This document shows, in pieces, positions 27,055 to 36,166 of a DNA stretch of 64,000 nucleotides. The notes under the pieces were generated by a model that did not search any database, was not told the DNA's origin, and saw nothing but the letters and a program-made list of their open reading frames with translations. Origin of the DNA: an uncultured beta proteobacterium. GTDB taxonomy: Bacteria > Pseudomonadota > Gammaproteobacteria > Burkholderiales > SG8-41. How positions within the stretch are numbered: position 1 is the first letter of the stretch; each line of letters opens with the position of its first letter. The position numbers were made by a program, and so were the translations under genes. The DNA lies in contig CAISYC010000016.1 in the NCBI GenBank assembly GCA_903889565.1, positions 20,690 to 84,689 of the forward strand, in the 5' to 3' direction.

Positions 27055-28071
27055 ATGCCGGACCGGCAAAAAATCCTGATCGTTGCCCCCTCGTGGGTGG
27101 GTGATGCCGTGCTGGCGCAGCCGCTGCTGCGACGCCTGCACGAGCGCCACGCCAGCGCAGTGATCGAACTCCTGGCGCCGCCGTGGACGCGCGCGGTGTT
27201 CGAACGCATGCCGGAGGTCGCCGCCGTGCACGATCTTCCGTTCGCGCACGGCGAACTGGCGCTCGGACGGCGTTATGCGCTGGCGCGCCGGCTCGCCGCG
27301 CAGCACTACACGCAGGCAATCGTGCTGCCGAATTCATTCAAGTCGGCGCTGATCCCGTGGCTGGCCGGCATTCCGCGGCGCACCGGTTACACCGGCGAGG
27401 CGCGCTACGGTCTTGTCAACGATGCGCGCCGGCTCGACAAACAGGCGCTGCCACTGATGGTCGAGCGTTTCACCGCGCTGGCCGAGGACGCCGGCGTCTC
27501 GACACTGCGCCCGATCGCGCCGCTTGCGCTCAAGGTTGATGCTGCCGCGCGCGACGCCACGCTGAAAAAACTCGGCCTCACTTTTACGCCGCGCATTGCC
27601 GTGTTGTGCCCGGGCGCCGAATACGGCCCGGCCAAACGCTGGCCGGCCGACTTTTTCGGCGCGCTGGCGCAGCGCTTCGCCGCCAACGGCTGGCAGGTGT
27701 GGATCGCGGGGTCGCCGAAAGACGCCGAATGCGGCGCGGCGATTGTCGCCGCCGCCAACGGCATCGGCGTCAACCTGTGCGGCAAAACTTCTCTGGCCGA
27801 GGCGATCGACCTGATGTCCTGCGCGACTCATGTCGTCAGCAACGACTCCGGACTCATGCATGTCGCCGCCGCGCTCGATCGCCCGCTGACCGCGCTCTAC
27901 GGTTCGAGCAGCCCCGCCTTCACGCCGCCGCTGTCGGCGCGCGCGCGCGTGGTCAAAATCGACATCGACTGCAGCCCCTGCTTCGAACGCGAGTGTCCGC
28001 TCGGTCACTTCAACTGCATGCGCCAGCTCACCCCCGACACGGTGTGGCGCGAAATCACGGAGGCCGCATGA
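27055..28071 (+). CDS. waaF: ADP-heptose:LPS heptosyltransferase II
   Basis: The 338-residue GT9-family enzyme adds the second heptose to the lipopolysaccharide inner core at the cytoplasmic face. The N-terminal APSWVGDAVLAQPLLRRL, CPGAEYGPAKRWPADFF in the middle and the nucleotide-binding SNDSGLMHVAAALDRP motif are typical of WaaF rather than WaaC. The cysteine-bearing C-terminus (CSPCFERECPLGHFNCM) is also family-like. The stop overlaps the ATG of the following NTF2-like gene. Confidence 0.92.
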   Translation: MPDRQKILIVAPSWVGDAVLAQPLLRRLHERHASAVIELLAPPWTRAVFERMPEVAAVHDLPFAHGELALGRRYALARRLAAQHYTQAIVLPNSFKSALIPWLAGIPRRTGYTGEARYGLVNDARRLDKQALPLMVERFTALAEDAGVSTLRPIAPLALKVDAAARDATLKKLGLTFTPRIAVLCPGAEYGPAKRWPADFFGALAQRFAANGWQVWIAGSPKDAECGAAIVAAANGIGVNLCGKTSLAEAIDLMSCATHVVSNDSGLMHVAAALDRPLTALYGSSSPAFTPPLSARARVVKIDIDCSPCFERECPLGHFNCMRQLTPDTVWREITEAA

Positions 28072-28496
28072 AAAACGTGCTCTTCATGACTGCGCAGGAT
28101 GCCGAAACCGCGTTTTACGAAGCGCTGGAAAAAGCCGACCTCGACGCGATGATGGCGGTGTGGGCCGACGACGACGACATCGTCTGCGTGCATCCGGGCG
28201 GCATGCGGCTCTCAGGCGTCGAGCAGGTGCGCGAAGCCTGGCGGCAGATCTTCGCCGGCGGCACCACCCTGCGCGTGCGCCTGCGCCATTTGCGCACTGC
28301 CGGCGGCATGACGGTCGCGGTGCACAGCGTCTACGAACAGATCGCGGTGGTCGGCGAATCGCAGGCGCGCCATCCGGTGGTGGCGACCAACATCTACATG
28401 CGCACCGAACAGGGCTGGCGCATGTTTGCGCATCACGCTTCGCCGGCACCGGCCAACCCCGACGGCGATACCAAGCGGCGCAAGGTTCTGCATTAG
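28068..28496 (+). CDS. SnoaL/NTF2-like domain protein
   Basis: The 142-residue protein has the DUF4440/SnoaL-like cone fold: an N-terminal helix pair (DAETAFYEALEKADLDAMMAVWADDDDIVCVHPGG), then GVEQVREAWRQIF, then beta-strands ending in WRMFAHHASPAP. Related proteins are small-molecule binders or isomerases and no catalytic residue can be assigned. ATG 28068 overlaps the waaF stop (ATGA) behind GGAGG, so the two are co-translated. Function unknown. Confidence 0.85.
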   Translation: MKNVLFMTAQDAETAFYEALEKADLDAMMAVWADDDDIVCVHPGGMRLSGVEQVREAWRQIFAGGTTLRVRLRHLRTAGGMTVAVHSVYEQIAVVGESQARHPVVATNIYMRTEQGWRMFAHHASPAPANPDGDTKRRKVLH

Positions 28497-28514
28497 GTCC
28501 ACGCGCGCCGCGCC

Positions 28515-28543
28515 CTGCAACGCCGCATCCGCGGCGGTATAAT
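28515..28543 (+). promoter_or_regulatory. candidate sigma-70 promoter for the flavoprotein-aldolase-amidohydrolase genes
   Basis: CTGCAA at 28515-28520 and a perfect TATAAT at 28538-28543 are separated by 17 bases. Transcription would start near 28550, giving a leader of about 90 bases before the flavoprotein ATG at 28641. The -35 box is weak (3 of 6), so activation by a regulator is possible. Confidence 0.5.
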
Positions 28544-28640
28544 CCCTCATCCCCGCCTGGCATCCGCTCGCGGCAATCCGCGCCGGGACCCTATCGTACG
28601 AACGCTACCAACGGCAACAACGATTGATGAAGAGGACAGC

Positions 28641-30161
28641 ATGAGCACTGACCAAACTGCAGCATTCGGCAATCCTGACGTAATCGTGATCGGCGCCGGC
28701 AACGCCGCGGCCTGCGCGGCATTCGCGGCGCGCGAAGGCGGCGCCAGCGTGATCATGCTGGAATCGGCGCCCATCGAGGAATGCGGCGGCAACAGCCGCT
28801 ATACCGGCGGCCTGATGCGTTTCGTCTTCAACAATGTGGAAGAGCTGTCGAAGGTGATCCTCGACCTCACGCCGGAAGAGATGAAGCTGCACGACTACGG
28901 CACCTATACCGCCGACCAGTACTACGACGACATGGGCCGCATCACGCAGTACCGCACCGACCCCGAGCTGTGCGAACTGCTGATTACCCGCAGCTATGAA
29001 ACGATTGTCTGGCTGGCGAACAAGGGCGTGCGCTTTCAGGCCAGCTACGGCCGCCAGTCGCACAAGATCGGCAACAAATACAAATTCTGGGGCGGGCTCG
29101 CGGCCGAAACCTGGGGCGGCGGCCAGGGCCTCGTCGAAAACGAACACAAGGCCTGCGCGCGCGAAGGCATCAAGATTTTTTACGAAACCCCGGCGATCTC
29201 GCTGCTCACCACCGACGACGGCGCGGTCTGCGGCGTGCAGGCCAGGCAGAAGGGCCGCATGATCGACATCCGCGCCAAGGCGGTGATCATTGCCTGCGGC
29301 GGATTCGAATCAAGTGCCGAGATGCGCGCGCGCTACCTCGGTCCGACCTGGGATTTGGCCAAAGTCCGCGGCACACGATTCAACATGGGTGCGGGAATCA
29401 AGATGGCGCTCGACATCGGCGCGCAGCCCTACGGCCACTGGTCGGGCTGCCACGCGGTGGGCTGGGACATGAATGCGCCGCCCTTCGGCGACCTCGAGGT
29501 CGGCGATGCTTTTCAGAAGCACAGCTACCCCTGGGGCATCATGATCAATGCCGACGGCGAGCGTTTTGTCGATGAAGGCGCCGACTTCCGCAACTACACC
29601 TACGCCAAATACGGCTCGGTGATCCTGCGCCAGCCCGGCATGTTCGCATGGCAGATTTTCGATAAAAAAATCATTCCCTCATTGCGCGACGAATATCGCA
29701 TCAAGCGCGTGACCAAGGTGCGCGCCGACACGCTTGAAGACCTGGTCTCCAAGCTCGAAGGCGTCAATGCCGAAAACGCACTTCGCGAAATCAAGGAATA
29801 CAACAAGGCGGTGCAGACGCAGATTCCGTACAACTCGGCGATCAAGGACGGCCGCCGCACCATCGGCCTCAAGGTCGACAAGACCAACTGGGCCAATACG
29901 ATCGATGAAGCGCCATTCGAAGCCTATGGCGTGACCTGCGGTGTGACCTTCAGCTTCGGCGGACTCAAGATCAGCACGCACGAAGAAAACCGCGGCCAGG
30001 TCGAGGACACCGCGGGCCAGCCGATCCGCGGTCTCTATGCGGCGGGCGAACTCGTCGGCGGCATCTTCTATCACAACTATCCGGGCGGCACCGGCCTCAC
30101 CTCGGGCGCGGTGTTCGGCAAGATCGCCGGCACCAGCGCCGCCGCCGGCCTCAAGAAATAA
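28641..30161 (+). CDS. FAD-dependent dehydrogenase/fumarate-reductase-type flavoprotein (TcuA-like)
   Basis: The 506-residue protein has an N-terminal FAD-binding motif (VIVIGAGNAAACAAFAA) and the fumarate reductase/succinate dehydrogenase flavoprotein fold, with NPGGTG-type C-terminal binding seen here as NYPGGTGLTSG. It most resembles tricarballylate dehydrogenase TcuA, which oxidises tricarballylate to cis-aconitate. No TcuB partner is adjacent. GAGGAC precedes the ATG. It is followed at 3 bases by a class II aldolase-family gene, so it probably oxidises a carboxylated substrate in a catabolic route. The substrate is unknown. Confidence 0.82.
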   Translation: MSTDQTAAFGNPDVIVIGAGNAAACAAFAAREGGASVIMLESAPIEECGGNSRYTGGLMRFVFNNVEELSKVILDLTPEEMKLHDYGTYTADQYYDDMGRITQYRTDPELCELLITRSYETIVWLANKGVRFQASYGRQSHKIGNKYKFWGGLAAETWGGGQGLVENEHKACAREGIKIFYETPAISLLTTDDGAVCGVQARQKGRMIDIRAKAVIIACGGFESSAEMRARYLGPTWDLAKVRGTRFNMGAGIKMALDIGAQPYGHWSGCHAVGWDMNAPPFGDLEVGDAFQKHSYPWGIMINADGERFVDEGADFRNYTYAKYGSVILRQPGMFAWQIFDKKIIPSLRDEYRIKRVTKVRADTLEDLVSKLEGVNAENALREIKEYNKAVQTQIPYNSAIKDGRRTIGLKVDKTNWANTIDEAPFEAYGVTCGVTFSFGGLKISTHEENRGQVEDTAGQPIRGLYAAGELVGGIFYHNYPGGTGLTSGAVFGKIAGTSAAAGLKK

Positions 30162-30164
30162 GGG

Positions 30165-30983
30165 ATGGCGGTCGCGCGCAAACGCGGAGCCGGCGGCGCG
30201 GGTGGGAAAAAAAGCCCCGCCAGCAGAAAACCGCGCAGCGTGCGCGCGCAGGTCGGCGAGGAGGAATGGGCAACACGCGTAAACCTTGCCGCCTGCTACC
30301 GGCTGATGGCGGAATTCGGCATGACCGAGATGGTGGCCAACCACATCTCGGCGCGTGTGCCGGGCAGGCATGACGAATTCCTCATCAACCCGTACGGCAT
30401 GCTCTACGAGGAGATGACCGCCTCGTCGATGATCAAGGTCGATATCAATGGCGACGTTTTATTCAATGCCAGCGATTACGATGTCAACCGCGCCGGTTAC
30501 GTGATCCACAGCGCCGTGCACGCCGCGCGCCCCGATGTCGATTGCGTGATCCACACCCACACGCTGGCCGGCATGGCGGTGTCGGCAATGACACAGGGCA
30601 TTCTGCCGATCGCGCAGAGTTCGATGCGCTTTGCCGAAATCGCCTATCACGACTACGAAGGCCCCGCGCTCAATCTCGACGAACGCGCGCGCCTGGTGGC
30701 CGATCTCGGCGACCGCGAAGCGATGGTATTGCGCAACCATGGCCTGTTGACCGTCGGCACCTCGATTCCGGAATGTTTCAACAGCATGTTCCGCCTCGAG
30801 CGCGCCTGCCAGCTGCAAGTGATGACGCTGTCATGCAATGCCGAAATCCGCCTGCCGCCCGACGAAGTCGTGCGCCACACCCGGCACAGCTATGCGCCGA
30901 CCACACGCCGGCGCTGGGGCCTGATGGAATGGCCGGCGCTGCTGCGCAAACTCGACCGCATCGATCCTTCATTTCGCCAGTGA
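30165..30983 (+). CDS. class II aldolase/adducin family protein
   Basis: The 272-residue protein has the zinc-binding pattern of the family: HTH in DCVIHTHTLAGMAV and a later NHGLLTVG. Members include L-fuculose-phosphate aldolase-like enzymes and decarboxylases of dihydroxy-aromatic acids. An unusual Lys/Arg/Ala-rich N-terminal tail (residues 1-35) precedes the domain and may be partly untranslated. The gene follows the flavoprotein by 3 bases and precedes a LigI-like amidohydrolase. It could cleave or decarboxylate the flavoprotein product. Confidence 0.85.
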   Translation: MAVARKRGAGGAGGKKSPASRKPRSVRAQVGEEEWATRVNLAACYRLMAEFGMTEMVANHISARVPGRHDEFLINPYGMLYEEMTASSMIKVDINGDVLFNASDYDVNRAGYVIHSAVHAARPDVDCVIHTHTLAGMAVSAMTQGILPIAQSSMRFAEIAYHDYEGPALNLDERARLVADLGDREAMVLRNHGLLTVGTSIPECFNSMFRLERACQLQVMTLSCNAEIRLPPDEVVRHTRHSYAPTTRRRWGLMEWPALLRKLDRIDPSFRQ

Positions 30984-31022
30984 ACACGCCGCCTCCAGGC
31001 GCGCGAAAAACCGGAACAACTC

Positions 31023-31922
31023 ATGAGCCATCCGACCTTTACCGGCCAGCCGCCGCTGTGCCAGGGCCCCGATCCGCAACCGCGCAAGCCCCGCCACGCG
31101 ATTCCCGCCGGCGCGATCGACTGCCATTGCCACGTGTTCGAAGACCAGACGAAATATCCGCTCACGCCGCTGCGCAGCTACACGCCGCCGCTGTGCACGC
31201 TCGACGATTACCTGCGCATGAGCGCCACGCTGGGCATCGAGCGCATGGTGCAGGTCAACGCCAGCACCTACGGTTTCGACAACACGCTGACGCTCGATCT
31301 CATTGCCAAGCTGGGGCAACAGCGCGCGCGCGGTGTGGCCGGCGTCGCGCCGGATGCCAAAGAAAGCGATATCCGCAAACTGCACGACGGCGGCATGCGC
31401 GGCGTGCGCCTGTCGACCATGGTAAAAGGCTACGGCGGCCCCGAGTTTCTCGGCGTCATCGCCAAAACCATCAAGCCCTTCGGCTGGCATGTGCAACTGC
31501 ATGTCGACAAGGTTGCTGAAATCGCCACGCTCGAACAGCAACTGCTCGATCATCCGACCGCGATCGTGTTCGACCATCTCGGCCGCGTGCGCGGCAACGA
31601 GGGCGTCAACGCGCCGGGCTTTCAGGCGCTGCTGCGCATCCTCAGGCAGCGCAACGACTGCTGGGTCAAGCTGTCGAGCTTTTACCGCTTGTCCGATAGT
31701 GGTGCGCCGGCCTATGCCGATATGAAACCGCTCGCGCAGGCGTTGCTCGCCGCGCGCCCTGACCGCGTGGTGTGGGGCAGCAACTGGCCGCATCCGATCT
31801 GGGACGGCCACATGCCCAACGACGGCGACCTGCTCGACCTCGTGTGTGAATGGACGGGCGATGCCGCCACGCTCGAACGCGTACTGGTCGACAATCCGGC
31901 GCAGCTCTACGGGTTTGCCTGA
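31023..31922 (+). CDS. amidohydrolase-2 family lactonase (LigI-like)
   Basis: The 299-residue TIM-barrel hydrolase carries AIDCHCHVFEDQTKYPL near the N-terminus and VVWGSNWPHP near the C-terminus, as in 2-pyrone-4,6-dicarboxylate hydrolase LigI and related sugar-acid lactonases. The conserved HxH and final Asp/Asn region supports lactone hydrolysis, with or without metal. It is the third gene of the flavoprotein-aldolase-hydrolase run. A paralogue with the same layout is encoded at 37072. The substrate is inferred only to be a carboxylated lactone. Confidence 0.83.
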   Translation: MSHPTFTGQPPLCQGPDPQPRKPRHAIPAGAIDCHCHVFEDQTKYPLTPLRSYTPPLCTLDDYLRMSATLGIERMVQVNASTYGFDNTLTLDLIAKLGQQRARGVAGVAPDAKESDIRKLHDGGMRGVRLSTMVKGYGGPEFLGVIAKTIKPFGWHVQLHVDKVAEIATLEQQLLDHPTAIVFDHLGRVRGNEGVNAPGFQALLRILRQRNDCWVKLSSFYRLSDSGAPAYADMKPLAQALLAARPDRVVWGSNWPHPIWDGHMPNDGDLLDLVCEWTGDAATLERVLVDNPAQLYGFA

Positions 31923-31932
31923 TCGCCCTGCG

Positions 31933-32913
31933 ATGAACGCTGCATCAGCGGCAACCTATCGCCCCCCGCGCTGGCTGCCCGGCGGCCACCTGCAAACCAT
32001 CTATGCATCCGTCGCCGCGCCGCGGCCGCGCGTGATTTATCGGCGCGAACGCTGGGACACGCCGGACGGCGATTTCATCGATCTCGACTGGGTCAAGACG
32101 ACTTCTGCCGCAACGGATCAACCGCTTGTCGTGCTGTTCCACGGCCTCGAAGGCAATTCCGGCAGCCACTATGCGCAATCGATCATGGCGGCGGTGCGCG
32201 ACGCCGGCTGGAGCGGCGTGGTGGTGCATTTCCGCGGCTGCAGCGGCGAGCCCAACCGTCTGCCGCGCGCCTACCATTCGGGTGACAGCACGGAAATCGA
32301 CTGGATCCTGCGCCGTCTGCGCGGCGCAACAGCTGCTGCGCCGCTCTACGCCTGCGGCGTTTCGCTCGGCGGCAACGCGCTGCTCAAATGGCTGGGCGAA
32401 CAAAACAGCGCCGCGCAGTCGGTGATCGATGCGGCCGTCGCGGTGTCGGCGCCGCTCGATCTGATGGCGGCCGGCAATGCGCTCGACCGCGGCTTCAATC
32501 TTGTCTACACGCACAACTTTCTGCGCACGCTGAAACAAAAGGCGCTGGCAAAGCTCGCGCGTTTTCCCGGCCTGTTCGACCGCGAGCGCCTGCTTGCCGC
32601 CGACACGCTGCGCGCCTTTGACAATCTGGTCACCGCGCCTTTGCATGGTTTTCGCGATACCGACGATTACTGGACGCGCGCGGCCAGCAAACCATGGCTC
32701 AGGCACATCGCGCTGCGTACGCTGGTGATCAATGCGCGCAACGATCCCTTCCTGCCTGCAATCGCATTGCCGCAGATCGACGAGGCGTCACCGTCGTTGC
32801 AACTCGAATACCCCGCCGCTGGCGGCCACGTCGGTTTTGTCGGCGGTGCAATACCCGGAAATCTCGACTGGTTACCGCAACGCGTGCTGGCCCATTTCGC
32901 AGCGGCGTCCTGA
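31933..32913 (+). CDS. alpha/beta hydrolase, YheT/ABHD1 family
   Basis: The 326-residue protein has the YheT-type layout: PPRWLPGGHLQTIY at the N-terminus, the oxyanion segment VLFHGLEGNSGSHYA, the FRGCSGE motif, and nucleophile Ser144 in GVSLGG. The catalytic His is in GGHVGFVGG. Family members act as short-chain or glycerolipid esterases in the cytoplasm. ATG 31933 lies 10 bases after the amidohydrolase stop, so it may share that transcript. Its role in the neighbouring pathway is not evident. Confidence 0.87.
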   Translation: MNAASAATYRPPRWLPGGHLQTIYASVAAPRPRVIYRRERWDTPDGDFIDLDWVKTTSAATDQPLVVLFHGLEGNSGSHYAQSIMAAVRDAGWSGVVVHFRGCSGEPNRLPRAYHSGDSTEIDWILRRLRGATAAAPLYACGVSLGGNALLKWLGEQNSAAQSVIDAAVAVSAPLDLMAAGNALDRGFNLVYTHNFLRTLKQKALAKLARFPGLFDRERLLAADTLRAFDNLVTAPLHGFRDTDDYWTRAASKPWLRHIALRTLVINARNDPFLPAIALPQIDEASPSLQLEYPAAGGHVGFVGGAIPGNLDWLPQRVLAHFAAAS

Positions 32914-32954
32914 GTGCATGCAATAATCGGGCATTCAATGCGCAATACTTCGTC

Positions 32955-34331
32955 ATGACCACACTCCCGCCGGAAATCTTCAAGGCCTACGACATCCGCG
33001 GCATCGTCGGCAAAACGCTCACACCGGAAATCATCGAAGTGATCGGCCGCGCGATCGGTTCGGAACTGCGCGAGCGTGGCCGCGACACCCTCGTCATCGG
33101 CCGCGACGGCCGCCTGTCGGGCCCCGCACTCTCCGTTGCGATGGCGCGGGGCATCCGCGCCGCCGGCGTCCATGTCATCGACGTCGGCCGTGTCGCCACA
33201 CCCATGCTCTACTTTGCAGCCCATCATTTCGACACCCTGTCGGGTGCCATGATCACCGGCTCGCACAATCCGCCGCAATACAACGGCATCAAGATCATGC
33301 TGGACGGCGAAACGCTCGCCGGCGATACGATCCAGGCGCTGCGCGCGCGCGCCGAAACGGGCCGGCTCGCCGGCGGCAAGGGCAGTTATCGCGAAGCGGA
33401 TATCCGCGCAGACTACCTCTCGCGCATTGTCGGCGACATCAAACTGGCGCGTCCGCTGAAAATCGCGATCGATTGCGGCAATGGTGTGGCCGGCGCGACT
33501 GCGCCCGAACTGTTCCGCCGCCTCGGCTGCACGGTGCAGGAACTGTTCTGCGAAGTCGACGGCAATTTCCCCAACCATCATCCGGATCCATCGGTGCCGG
33601 AAAATCTGCGCGACCTGATCGCCGTGCTGAAGAACGGCGACGCCGAAATCGGCCTCGCCTTCGACGGCGACGGCGACCGCCTTGGCGTCGTCACACCGCG
33701 CGGCGACATCATCTATCCCGATCGTCAGTTGATGCTGTATGCGGCCGATGTGCTTGCGCGCAATCCCGGCGCCACCATCATTTACGACGTCAAATCGACG
33801 CGCCATTTGAAACCGTGGATCGAACAGCACGGCGGCACGCCCCTGATGTGGAAGACCGGCCACTCTTTCATCAAGGCCAAGCTGAAGGAAACCGGCGCGC
33901 TGCTCGCCGGTGAGATGAGCGGCCACACTTTCTTCAAGGAGCGCTGGTACGGCTTCGACGACGGTCTCTACACCGGCGCGCGTCTGCTCGAAATCGTCAG
34001 CCGCAGCGCCGACCCGGGCGCGCTGCTGCAGGCACTGCCGAACGCCGTCAGCACGCCGGAACTGCAGATCAAACTGAATGAAGGCGAGAACTACGCGCTG
34101 ATCGCCGAACTGCAGAAATCCGCGCACTTCGATGGCGCGCGCGAAATCATCACCATTGACGGCCTGCGCGTCGAATACGCCGATGGCTTCGGGCTTGCGC
34201 GCTCATCCAACACCACGCCGGTGATCGTGCTGCGTTTCGAAGCCGACAACGATGCCGCCCTCAAACGCATACAGGCCGACTTCCGCCGCGTCATTCTCGC
34301 GGCGAAGCCGGACGCGCAACTGCCCTACTGA
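32955..34331 (+). CDS. phosphomannomutase/phosphoglucomutase (AlgC type)
   Basis: The 458-residue alpha-D-phosphohexomutase interconverts mannose or glucose 6- and 1-phosphates for exopolysaccharide and LPS sugars. The phospho-serine is Ser103 in GAMITGSHNPPQYNG, and Asp237, Asp239 and Asp241 of DGDGDR hold Mg2+. The sugar-binding GEMSGHTFF loop and the C-terminal RSSNTTP phosphate loop are present. ATG 32955 gives the family N-terminus PEIFKAYDIRG. The last 7 bases overlap the convergent metallo-hydrolase gene. Confidence 0.93.
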   Translation: MTTLPPEIFKAYDIRGIVGKTLTPEIIEVIGRAIGSELRERGRDTLVIGRDGRLSGPALSVAMARGIRAAGVHVIDVGRVATPMLYFAAHHFDTLSGAMITGSHNPPQYNGIKIMLDGETLAGDTIQALRARAETGRLAGGKGSYREADIRADYLSRIVGDIKLARPLKIAIDCGNGVAGATAPELFRRLGCTVQELFCEVDGNFPNHHPDPSVPENLRDLIAVLKNGDAEIGLAFDGDGDRLGVVTPRGDIIYPDRQLMLYAADVLARNPGATIIYDVKSTRHLKPWIEQHGGTPLMWKTGHSFIKAKLKETGALLAGEMSGHTFFKERWYGFDDGLYTGARLLEIVSRSADPGALLQALPNAVSTPELQIKLNEGENYALIAELQKSAHFDGAREIITIDGLRVEYADGFGLARSSNTTPVIVLRFEADNDAALKRIQADFRRVILAAKPDAQLPY

Positions 34332-35935
34332 AACGCCGCCGGCGATTTCGCCGCGCGCACCTTCTCCGCGAATTCCGGGTACGACGCCACCGCGCCGTGA
34401 CCGCCGGCAAAGCGCTCGGGCTTGATGCCGGCCTTCTCGACGGCATCAACCAGCGCGCGCTGGCGCGCCGACCCGAACTCCGTGTCGCGCCCCGGCGCCC
34501 ACAGGTCGGTGACGTAACCAAGTTTTGCATCGGGTATATAGGCAATCAGCATGCCCTCGGCATGGCCGTTGGCGATGCGAAAAAGCTCGATCGTGCGCGT
34601 GCCGTCGCTCAGCACCAGTTTGCCGGCAACCTCGACCACCTCGACCGCGCGCGATTTCCTCGCCAGCGCATCCTTGCGCACGTTGTGCGGCGAATCCAGC
34701 ATGTGGCGGATATACGCGCCGTCGCCGGCGCCGACGATGATTTTGGCGCCCGCCGCGGCATATCCACGCGTGCCGTTGGCATGATCCATGTGATGGTGCG
34801 TCAATACCAGCACTTTGACCGGTTTATCAGGATATTGCGCCTGCACGGCGGCCAGCGTCGCCGCGGTGTGCGTTTCGTTGTTCGGCGCATCGAACACCAC
34901 GACATGGTCCTTCATTTCGACCACCAGATTGTTCGGATTACCGCCGACCACCTGCTGGATTCCCGGCGCCAACTCCTCCATGCGCAAGCCGCCCATGCGC
35001 GGATCGAAACCGAGTTCGTTGGTATCGAGCAGGCCGCCGGCCAGCATGCGGCGGAAGATCCATTGGTACTCGACGTCATGCGTCGCCGGCGGCTGCGCGC
35101 ACGCGCGCCGCGGCGCCGGAATGTCGAACAAATCCTTTGCCAGCGGCGGATTCAAGGTAATGCTGTCGATAGTCTGGTGCAGCACCACGCGCTCGTTCGC
35201 GGTGTAGATCTGGTGGAAGGCGAACTGCGCGCCGCCGACTTCGCGCCAGTCGGACAGAATCAGGTCGAAATCGATATCGCCCCAGGCCTGATCGGTATCG
35301 ACGGTGCGAATGCGCGCAGGCAAACCGCTCGCCTGGTCGAACATGACGACAAAGCGCGTCTCGTCGCTCGCGTACGCAACCGCAGTGAGGCGTTTGCCGC
35401 CTGCGAAGGCGTCCGGCAGCGTCTTCAGTGCGAGCGGATCGGCGCGCATTGCAAACAGCAGTTGGGGCGAACTGCGCTGCAACTCGCGCAGCATCACGGC
35501 AAGACGCTGACCCGACATGGTGTGTTGGGGCGGATTGCTGTCGCGGCTTTGCCTGGTGCGGCCGCTGGAATCGATGCCCTTCACATATCCAGCCTCGGGC
35601 GTGACCACTTCGCTGAACGTGTAGACCCGCGCCACCGGCGTTGTCAGATGGCGCTCCCATTCCGTGCGCGCGCGGCCGTTGACCAGATCGAGCGTGGTCA
35701 CGAACGACGAATCGCCGCCGGGTATCGCATCGCCGTCCGGGCGGTATGACTGCTGCGGTTCGAAAGAACTGTTGCGTCCGCGGATCGTGACCGCGCGAAT
35801 ATTGGCCAGCTTGTAGCCGCCCATCGCCTCGATCGCCCGATTAACCGACCGCATGGCATCAGTGTCCTGTGCGAGTGCGCTGCCGGCGAACAGCGCGGCG
35901 GCGGCCCAGACGGCAGTGATCCGGCATTTACTCAT
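34325..35935 (-). CDS. secreted metallo-beta-lactamase-fold hydrolase
   Basis: The 536-residue protein has a signal peptide (MSKCRITAVWAAAALFAGSALA), a ~280-residue N-terminal domain without recognised motifs, and a C-terminal metallo-beta-lactamase domain with the di-metal motif H380-x-H382-x-D384-H385. Start 35935 follows GGAGGGG; the longer frame from 36109 is rejected. It should hydrolyse an ester, lactone, phosphate or sulfate in the periplasm. SoxH-like and alkylsulfatase-like groups are possible relatives. It is convergent with the mutase gene. Confidence 0.83.
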   Translation of the reverse strand: MSKCRITAVWAAAALFAGSALAQDTDAMRSVNRAIEAMGGYKLANIRAVTIRGRNSSFEPQQSYRPDGDAIPGGDSSFVTTLDLVNGRARTEWERHLTTPVARVYTFSEVVTPEAGYVKGIDSSGRTRQSRDSNPPQHTMSGQRLAVMLRELQRSSPQLLFAMRADPLALKTLPDAFAGGKRLTAVAYASDETRFVVMFDQASGLPARIRTVDTDQAWGDIDFDLILSDWREVGGAQFAFHQIYTANERVVLHQTIDSITLNPPLAKDLFDIPAPRRACAQPPATHDVEYQWIFRRMLAGGLLDTNELGFDPRMGGLRMEELAPGIQQVVGGNPNNLVVEMKDHVVVFDAPNNETHTAATLAAVQAQYPDKPVKVLVLTHHHMDHANGTRGYAAAGAKIIVGAGDGAYIRHMLDSPHNVRKDALARKSRAVEVVEVAGKLVLSDGTRTIELFRIANGHAEGMLIAYIPDAKLGYVTDLWAPGRDTEFGSARQRALVDAVEKAGIKPERFAGGHGAVASYPEFAEKVRAAKSPAAFQ

Positions 35936-36166
35936 GGTTGACCCCCTCCGGTGTTTGCGGCAAGGCGCCCAGTCTAAAGCCATTGCAGTCGCGATCCTAA
36001 AACCGTCCCACTCGGTCGCAGTTTGCGCCTGTTTCAAACGCATCGCCCCCTCACTGCCGTGCAGGCAACGGCGCGTCGGCATACAATTGAATGCAGCAGC
36101 GGCAACCATAACAACAAGGCCGCGCCCGCCCTTTCCGTTTCAATCCAACGCACCGGGAGAACCGAC

